Shown piece by piece: positions 58,340-64,000 of a DNA stretch of 64,000 bases (position 1 is its first letter; every line of letters starts with the position of its first letter). Under the pieces are notes generated by a model. That model did not search any database and was not told the DNA's origin. It was given only the letters and a program-made list of their open reading frames with translations. The stretch is from Talinum fruticosum (Eukaryota; Streptophyta; Magnoliopsida; Caryophyllales; Talinaceae). Both the position numbers and the translations under genes were made by a program. The stretch lies in contig JAITYX010000054.1 in assembly GCA_021018815.1 (NCBI GenBank), forward strand, positions 3,534,001 through 3,598,000. Reading direction: 5' to 3'.

Positions 58340-58744
58340 AGCTGCTACCTCGACTTTGCTTCTTAGCATTTTTCCTGTTCGGTCGAAACATCCGTGGTTT
58401 ACTTCTCTTTGGTTGTGCTAGCTGTTTCAAGCATCGAAATTTATTTTAGGCTATCACCCACCAAATTAGCCTCCAAGTTGGAGATTATTAGGTATGTGGA
58501 GCCTAATGAATGTTTTAGGCTTGGGAAAATTGTGGTTAAAAGCTTAGAACAACTAGCCCCGCCCAAGGGGCAAGAGAAACGGTCGATTTGCATGACCAGA
58601 AAAGCGGAGCAAGAGCCGGGGCACCACACGGGCTGGCAGAGTCCACTGACACAAGTTGTGTCGACCGACATGGGTTGCGTGGTCCATCGACGGGGCCGTG
58701 TTGGTTGTAGGCGTTTTATGTGCAACCGTTTTCTTCTTGTTTGA

Positions 58745-58997
58745 TGCTCGGTTTATGGCTATAAATCAGTATACAATCCTCCATTATTGTATATAGCAAA
58801 TTTGTAACATGTAAAGTTAGATTAGGCATGAGTGAAAATTCCTTGTACAGCTACTCAAATTTCTAGTGCATTGTTCGTGGTTTTTTTTTTTTTTTCCGGT
58901 TTTAGGTTTTCTAACGTTAAATCTCTTGTCCCCGATTTTTTTTATTCTTTTGTTCTTTGTTTTATCATTTGTGAGTGAGCTTCCGATTATAACACAA
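58745..58997 (+). repeat. Possible 3' part of a different copia LTR
   Basis: GGCTATAAATCAG (TATA-like), GTGGTTTTTT, GTTTTCTAACGTTAAAT, CTTGTCCCCGATTT, a T-rich stretch and CTTCCGATTATAACA resemble the U5 end of several plant copia LTRs, which commonly end near ...AACA before a TGGTATCAGAGC site. A degenerate TAGTGGTG follows. No coding part is attached. Confidence 0.4.
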
Positions 58998-59278
58998 TAG
59001 TGGTGTGTCCATCTTCTTGATCTTCATCTGTATGCCTTTTCAGCTAGAAGTGCGTCAACTCGGTAAGTAGGATGACGCATAGATGAGTGATTTTGGGTGT
59101 CGATTTGGAGGAATACCACGTTGTTGGTTCATCAATCCTCCATATAATTGCCTAAAAAATACCCCAATTTGTTGTTGTTGGTTCATCAATTCATCTTTCA
59201 CAAATTTTAACTTCATATAAAATCTACATACGTTGTGTAGGATTGTTTGCCTTTTTTCATCATTTTCTATATCTTTTC

Positions 59279-59674
59279 CACTACTACAAGAACCATTTTT
59301 GTCTATGGTTCGAAAAAAGCTTTAACTATGGTTATCTGGTGCCACAATTATAGATGGACATTTTCTACTACGGTTTAACAAACATAGTAAAAGACAACCT
59401 AAAACTATGGTTGTTAAAAGCAACCATAGTAATAGAGTACCTATTACCACAGCTTATAAACCGACAACCGAAATAATAGGGTAACATATTACTACGGTTC
59501 TCCACTAAGAACCGTAGTAATCGGTCTTGTCGAAAAACCTCCTATTCTGGCAAAAATGTTAGGTCCAGACCTATTACTAAGGTTCTTAACTAAAAACCGT
59601 AGTAATAGGTTATAATTCAAACATATTACTAAGGTTGTTCCTTAAGAACCATAGTAATACGTATAAATTATTGT
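59279..59674 (+). mobile_element. CACTA (En/Spm) transposon end
   Basis: CACTACTACAAGAACC at 59279 is a typical CACTA terminal inverted repeat start. It is followed by subterminal words in both directions: CTACGGTT, AACCGTAGTAAT, CTATGGTT, AACCATAGTAAT (at least eight between 59300 and 59660). The other end is not seen: copy I starts at 59675, so it inserted into this transposon. Confidence 0.82.
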
Positions 59675-61238
59675 TGAAGACTCGGACTTTACTCCGCACA
59701 TTTCTGAGTTCTATTAAAGGAATCAGGTATAAGACTTTCTCACTTATAGAGTTTTGATTCCAAGTCATTCTCTGTACCTTAGAAACTTTTCTGAGTGATA
59801 TAGTATTTCCTCTAAGTAATATAGCATTTATCTCATATATTCTTGCTTGTTTCGTGAGACTCGGAAAGCATATCTCGTACTCACTACTGTACACCCGGAT
59901 CCGAGTCTCTCATCACTTAGAATTATCGCATGTTCAAATGACTAGTACTTGCATATCCGCACTCAGGTCCGGCTTCATATTACAGGTGTTATTCTGTTAT
60001 AGTTAGCGTGTCTAGTCCGAACCATGCTCGGTCTAGATCAAGTTTGTTTCACTCGACATTCTTTATGTAACTTGATTCTCGCTTAGACTAACTCGGATGT
60101 AATTTCGAGTTTCATGGATATTAGACTCGGAAAATTCCACTCCTTTTCCGACTCGGATAATTAGTCACTTAATTATCTTAATTATATGATTATCTCGTGT
60201 CTAATCTTGGACCGAAGTATTTTATACTTTGAGAACCAATTTGATTTACTTTTGTAGGTTATTCAAACGAGGATACACTTTTGAATTACAAAAGTAACCG
60301 GCTTCAAAACGTCAAATCACCAGCGAGACAAGGCTTTTTCCACCTCCGACCTAGCCCCGGAAGATTATGTCACGGCTGTCTATTTCCACCTTATCTTTCA
60401 AGACACCGGCAGTGGTTTTGGGACTTCCAAAGGAGTCAAGAACCGTTGTCCAATGTTCATATCTCAACGGATACTTTCTGAGTGACTCGGAAAGTCCTTA
60501 ACAACGATCACAAAGGACTCTCGGTCGGAAGATGGACTCAACGGCTATGCTTCCTGGTCATTTATAAATAGAAGCCAACTCTCAAGACTTGAAGATTGTC
60601 GAACCTATTGTTAATACATTTACTTGAGCAAAAAGTCATTGTATTCATTCTCAATCTTCTACTTACAACTCCCACTCTGTAATTCATTATATTATGAGTT
60701 GTAAGGTCTTGTACTTAGTTACAAACACTCTCTTTCTTACTCTCTAAGTAAGGTCCCTTGACTGAGCTGTAAGGGTTAACTCAGCTCGGTCATCCCTAGC
60801 TGTAAGGGTGATCTCAGCTAGGAAGTACTAGATCAGATAAGGGAATTTCTAAGTCTAGGAAAAACTTGTAAAGAGTTGTATAAGGGAGCAACTCAGGTTT
60901 AGTCGGTCTACGGTATTTTGTGGACTCAAAATAGTGGATTTGACTTCGTTCTTGGATTAGCACGGTCCGTGGTTTTCTGCCCCAGGAGGGTTTCCACATA
61001 CTTTCTGTGTTTTCATTTTCTGAGTACATTCTAGACTCGGACATGATTCAAAGTTTCAGCTTTATCTCGCTTCTTTACTCTTTACTGCGATTCCGAGTAC
61101 ATAATTTTCTGACTCCATTACGAGTCGAATCCGCCTCTATCTCGTGCCTTGCTCAAAAGTGTTTGATTTTTGAAAAATCTTCCACCACCATATTCACCCC
61201 CTCTAGGGTGATTTAGTCTCTCCCCAAGCAAACCTTCA
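59675..61238 (+). repeat. 5' LTR of copy I (1564 bp)
   Basis: TGAAGACTCGGACTTT to AGCAAACCTTCA. All conserved LTR blocks are present. Confidence 0.92.
60478..60570 (+). promoter_or_regulatory. LTR core promoter, copy I
   Basis: TATAAATAGAAGCC (TATA at 60563-60570) with CTGAGTGACTCGG about 80 bases before it and CAACGGCTATG 25 bases before it. Same layout as in copy A. Confidence 0.6.
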
Positions 61239-61240
61239 AT

Positions 61241-61252
61241 TGGTATCGAGCC
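61241..61252 (+). other. Primer-binding site, copy I
   Basis: TGGTATCGAGCC, two bases after the LTR end. Confidence 0.85.
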
Positions 61253-61297
61253 TAGCCTTTCGGAAAGGATCTAACCATCCAAAGGTCTAAAGATCAA

Positions 61298-61901
61298 ATG
61301 GCTCGGAACAACGGAGAGTTCGATGAAGGAAGATCTTCCAGCGAGACCACCAAAATTCAAAGGATCCAACTTCGTGTACTCGGAAGAAACTCATGGAATG
61401 TTTCCTCCTGGATCATGATGAAGATGTTTGGGACATCATACAAAAAGGAAACTACATTCCCATGAAGACAGAAGAATTTAGACTCATTCCCAAGACAAAG
61501 GCCGAGTTTACTCTAGGTGAAGCAGCGAAGTTCGGAAAGAACATCAAGGCAATGAACATTCTGATGTGCGCCATCAGCTCAGAAGAATACAATCGAGTAT
61601 TTGCCTGTGATTTCGCCAAAGAAGTGTGGGACACCCTGGTCAACACTTACGAAGGTACAAGTCAGGTCGGACAAGTGAAGATAAGCCGGTATCTTCATAA
61701 ATATGAGCTATTCAAGATGGAGCCGAAGAAAACATCACTCGGATGTTCATTCGATTCACCGAGATTACCAACAATCTCAAATCTCTGGGTAAGAAGATTT
61801 CCCACGAGGAAATGTGCAGAAAAATACTCAGAAGTCTACCCAAGAGAAGATGGGGTCCCAAGGTGACTGCCATAGAGGAGGCTTAAAATCTATTAAAAGA
61901 A
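61298..61901 (+). pseudogene. gag: gag N-terminal part, copy I
   Basis: Start ATGGCTCGGAAC at 61298, with a frameshift at CCAGCGAGACC as in copy A. A 157-codon open frame (61393-61866) reads MECFLLDHDEDVWDIIQKGNYIPMKTEE, VFACDFAKEVWDTLVNTYEG and KISRYLHKYELFKMEP, then shifts frame. Gag core stops at about 61895 where gypsy DNA begins. Confidence 0.88.
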
Positions 61902-61987
61902 TGTCGGTTTTAGGAATTCCTGACATTGAATAATTATTTGCAAACTTTAGGCGTATGAATTATTGTTATTATGATTCCAATAATGTC

Positions 61988-61988
<1 letters not shown>

Positions 61989-62041
<53 letters not shown>
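61989..62041. repeat. (ATT)n microsatellite
   Basis: About 17 ATT units in the LTR of element J, at the same place as the shorter array at 9511. Confidence 0.92.
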
Positions 62042-62042
<1 letters not shown>

Positions 62043-62136
62043 AAATCATAATTTATTTATTTGTTTATTTTTGGCCAAGCGTCGTTATCATCATCCGAGT
62101 CCCGCAACACATAAATTGGTTACTTGTACAAGTACA

Positions 62137-62163
62137 TAATATATATATATATATATATATATA
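62137..62163. repeat. (AT)n microsatellite
   Basis: About 13 AT units within the same LTR. Confidence 0.9.
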
Positions 62164-62258
62164 TGATCATAAAAAATGAAAGTGTGAATTGAAGTGCACG
62201 CGCTCATTAGTATTTATTAATCTTTGTTAATGTATTGGGTTAAGCTCGGGGCATTACA

Positions 62259-62272
62259 GTCTCCCCTCCTTA
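62259..62272 (-). other. Polypurine tract, element J
   Basis: Minus strand TAAGGAGGGGAGAC directly before the LTR start TGTAATGCC. It is a strong match to gypsy polypurine tracts. Confidence 0.88.
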
Positions 62273-62321
62273 AAATAAGTTTCGTCCCCGAAACTTGTAA
62301 ATAAGACAAGATGACGTTACC

Positions 62322-63430
62322 TTAAAATAAATGAGATATTTTCTTTTTCATGTACTCTTTAGTTTCCCAGGTGGCTTTTGTGAAGGTATGGTTTGCCCAC
62401 AATACCTTGACCAATGGAATGGCCTTATTGCGGAGTTGTTTGATTCTCCAGTCCATTATCTCGTATCGGTTGTTCTTCCTAGGCTAAATTCTGGGCGACC
62501 ATAATGAGTTCAGGCTCTATAATGTGGCTTGGATCGGATATATTTTTCCGAAGTTGAGATATATAAAACACGTTGTGCACGTGTTCGAAGTCGGAAGGCA
62601 ATGCTAGTTTGTAATCCACAGAGTTCAATTTCTTCCCGCTCTCGTAAGGTTCGATGTATGTAGGGCTCAATTTCCTTTTGATGCTGAATCCCTTTTACAC
62701 CTTTTGTTAGGGATCTCTTAGGAATACCATGTCTCCTCCTTGGAGCTCTAAGGGTTTTCTCCATTGGTTTGCATAACTCTTTTGTCCGCTCTGAGATTCA
62801 CGGATATGTTGTTGTATCATCCGAATCCTTTTAGTTGTATCTTGTGTCATTTTTGGCCCTATGGTAATTGCTTTATCCCGATCGTTCCAACTCAATATCT
62901 CCTTCCATAAAGGCCTCCGATGGATGCATTTTGATGGTGGCTTGATAGTTGTTGTTCTATTTTAATTATCCCATGTTGGTATCTCAAGCGGTCGTAGTTC
63001 CCCTATATTGCACTATTGTTCTGCTTTCACCCTCTGACATGTAAGATATTTGTCCTTATATTCTGCTACCTTCCTCTTTATTTTAGGTCACCAAAAGTTT
63101 GCTTCAAATCTACATACCTCTTTGTTTCTCCATGGTGTATAAAGTACACGGTAGCGTACGCCTCATCTAAAACCCTCTTTTTAAGTTCTCCTTGATTGGT
63201 TATACACCAATGATTCTAAATTGTAAGCTGCCAGCCTCGTGTATCATTAAACCTAGGAGTGTACCCTCATCTATGGTTAGCTCGATCTTCATTAGCTCTT
63301 CATCCTTCTCCTGCTCCATTTTGATTTCCTCTAAGATTGGTGGTTTAACCTCCGAACCGCTAACAATTCTCTACCTAATGCTTGATAATTGTAATCCATG
63401 TCGCTCTCACCTCATAAATGAGAGTCAGTA
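62322..63430 (-). pseudogene. Integrase remnant and chromodomain, element J
   Basis: Minus strand. The zinc part ends with CQRVKAEQ and PLEIPTWDN (about 62960-63060). The catalytic DDE core is then missing: the next readable segment is RPLWKEILSWNDRDKAITIGPKM and QQHIRESQSGQKSYANQWRK (62707-62930), which normally lies after the core. Then DYKLALPSDFEHVHNVFYISQLRK (62479-62640), and an open chromodomain MDWRIKQLRNKAIPLVKVLW, ATWETKEYMKKKI, ending at a TAA at 62322-62324. The chromodomain targets such elements to chromatin marks in the known family. Confidence 0.85.
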
Positions 63431-63439
63431 GGGTTATAC

Positions 63440-63749
63440 CTGTAGTGTCCAGACTAGGTTGAGTTTTTCTACCCAATGCATCTGTTACAACATTTGCTTT
63501 CCTTGGGTGGTACTGAATCTCCAAGTCATAGTCCTTCAATAGCTCTAGCCAACGCATTTGTACCAAGTTAACCTCTTTCTGGGTGATGACATATCTCAAA
63601 CTTTGACGGTCAATGTATATCTTATAAGATACTTCATATAAGTAATTTTTCCATATTTCTTTGTTTATTTGTTTTTTTTTAAAAGTAAACACCACTGTAG
63701 CCAACTCTAATTCATAAGTGAGATAATTCCTTCCACATGGTTTTACAAT
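63440..63749 (-). pseudogene. RNase H domain, element J
   Basis: Minus strand: NYLTYELELATVVFTFKK, YIDRQSLRYVITQKEVNL, MRWLELLKDYDLEIQYHP, KANVVTDALGRK. This is the RT-linked RNase H and connection of Ty3/gypsy pol (RNase H-like, usually NYPTHDLELA). It is cut at 63749 by LTR K, so the start of the domain is missing. Confidence 0.92.
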
Positions 63750-64000
63750 TGTAGCGCCCCCAAAACCCATAATCACCAGTTTAGTCATAATGACTGACTA
63801 ACTAGTAATTAGCGCAGCGGAAACGAGAATTAGAAGCGTTACCGCCGCTCTTTAACAATAGCAAGGCAACTACCTAATTAACATACAAACATAACTTAAT
63901 AGGTTGAGGTTCATAATACGTATGCCCAACTTGTAACAACATACATGCAACAAGTTATCGAGCACCATCATGACTATAACTTATTAACCAAAGCATACAC
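63750..64000 (-). repeat. Gypsy LTR K, entering the window edge
   Basis: TGTAGCGCCCCCAAAACC begins right inside the RNase H frame of J. It resembles the left end of the solo LTR at 7191 (shared ACCGCCGC, then TAATAGGACAAGGC/TAACAATAGCAAGGC). By that homology the LTR is in minus orientation, with its 3' end here. The rest lies outside the window. Confidence 0.8.

Larger units (their letters stand above)
58090..59278. other. Mixed spacer with hairpin and possible LTR end of another copia lineage
   Basis: Not SIRE-type. A region rich in GACACGG/CCGTGTC words (58260-58700) includes the hairpin at 58296. Open frames on both strands at 58394-58744 have no recognisable domain. 58745-58997 looks like an LTR end. 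After that, 59000-59278 holds two diverged copies of TTGTTGGTTCATCAATYC (59124, 59178) and nothing else recognisable. Confidence 0.5.
59675..61901 (+). mobile_element. SIRE-type copia element, copy I (5' end)
   Basis: Complete 5' LTR, primer-binding site and the first 600 bases of gag. It is cut at about 61901 by gypsy element J. The 5' flank is ATTGT (59670-59674). It is the copy closest to A in LTR and gag. Confidence 0.9.
61902..62258 (-). repeat. 3' LTR of element J, short or truncated
   Basis: Minus strand starts TGTAATGCCCCGAGC at 62258. It is homologous to the right end of the 2.6-kb solo LTR at 9400-9780 (shared GAATTGAAGTGCACGCGCTC and ATT array). Only 357 bases are present. The left end ACCGACA could be a real CA terminus, but the related LTR is 2.6 kb, so truncation is more likely. 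Confidence 0.75.
61902..63749 (-). mobile_element. Ty3/gypsy chromovirus remnant, element J
   Basis: Minus strand. From right to left: RNase H, integrase zinc region, integrase C-terminal part, chromodomain, polypurine tract, 3' LTR. The clade looks Tekay/Del-like from RNase H, chromodomain and the TGTAATGCCCCG LTR start. RT, protease and gag are beyond the LTR K insertion at 63750 or lost. Confidence 0.88.

Noticed and set aside
58394..58744. Overlapping open frames of 116 and 94 codons on both strands
   Set aside because: Both strands are open over the same GC-rich bases, with no domain or start context. Likely part of an LTR.
61989..62041. Regular array that could be mistaken for a CRISPR or satellite
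   Set aside because: Simple (ATT)n microsatellite without spacers, in a plant LTR.

Overview
This window is plant nuclear heterochromatin made almost wholly of decayed, nested transposable elements. I recognise no host single-copy gene, tRNA, rRNA or bacterial-type feature. The dominant family is a Ty1/copia retrotransposon of SIRE/Maximus type: LTRs of about 1.4-1.6 kb (TGAAGACTCGG...CTTCA), a tRNA-iMet-like primer-binding site, gag with a CCHC knuckle, protease, integrase, RT and RNase H, then a long extra ORF after pol (ORF3, the 'envelope-like' ORF of this lineage).

Layout. Copy A (+) 1-13324 is split by two solo LTRs (3939-6170 and 7191-9780). 13651-15036 is a minus-strand LTR fragment. 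15037-15815 is CACTA-like DNA with hairpins. Copy B (-) 15816-22838 carries a solo LTR with a perfect CCACT target duplication (18593-20065). Copy C (+) 22868-29775. Copy D (-) 29776-36589. 36590-37485 is AT-rich DNA with a degenerate tandem repeat and a MITE-like end. Copy E (+) 37486-40296. 40297-40745 holds a near-perfect 93-bp foldback. Copy F (-) 40746-50804 is the most complete copy. Copy G (-) 50805-53865, copy H (+) 53866-58089. 58090-59278 is mixed DNA with a possible LTR end of another copia lineage. 59279-59674 is a CACTA transposon end. Copy I (+) 59675-61901 sits inside that CACTA DNA. From 61902 a minus-strand Ty3/gypsy chromovirus remnant (J) has a readable chromodomain but no integrase core, and is itself entered at 63750 by a related LTR (K).

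Every copia copy is dead: stop codons, frameshifts, deletions and lost catalytic residues, which differ between copies. Copies alternate in strand and often join head-to-head or tail-to-tail at truncated ends, which suggests recombination or illegitimate joining between inverted copies.

Most interesting signal: in five copies (B, C, D, F, H) the DNA just before ORF3 looks like a separate RNA polymerase II promoter. It has a TAGCCGTTRGA-type MYB/MSA-like site, a TATAAATAGC box 85-126 bp further on, then a CT-rich leader of about 170-240 nt to a conserved ATGCCTAAGAG (or close variant) start. This suggests ORF3 was transcribed from its own internal promoter. A second oddity is a recurrent difference between paralogues, and between the two LTRs of copy F, of the kind CAG/CGAG, which may be a consensus or base-calling artefact that breaks reading frames.
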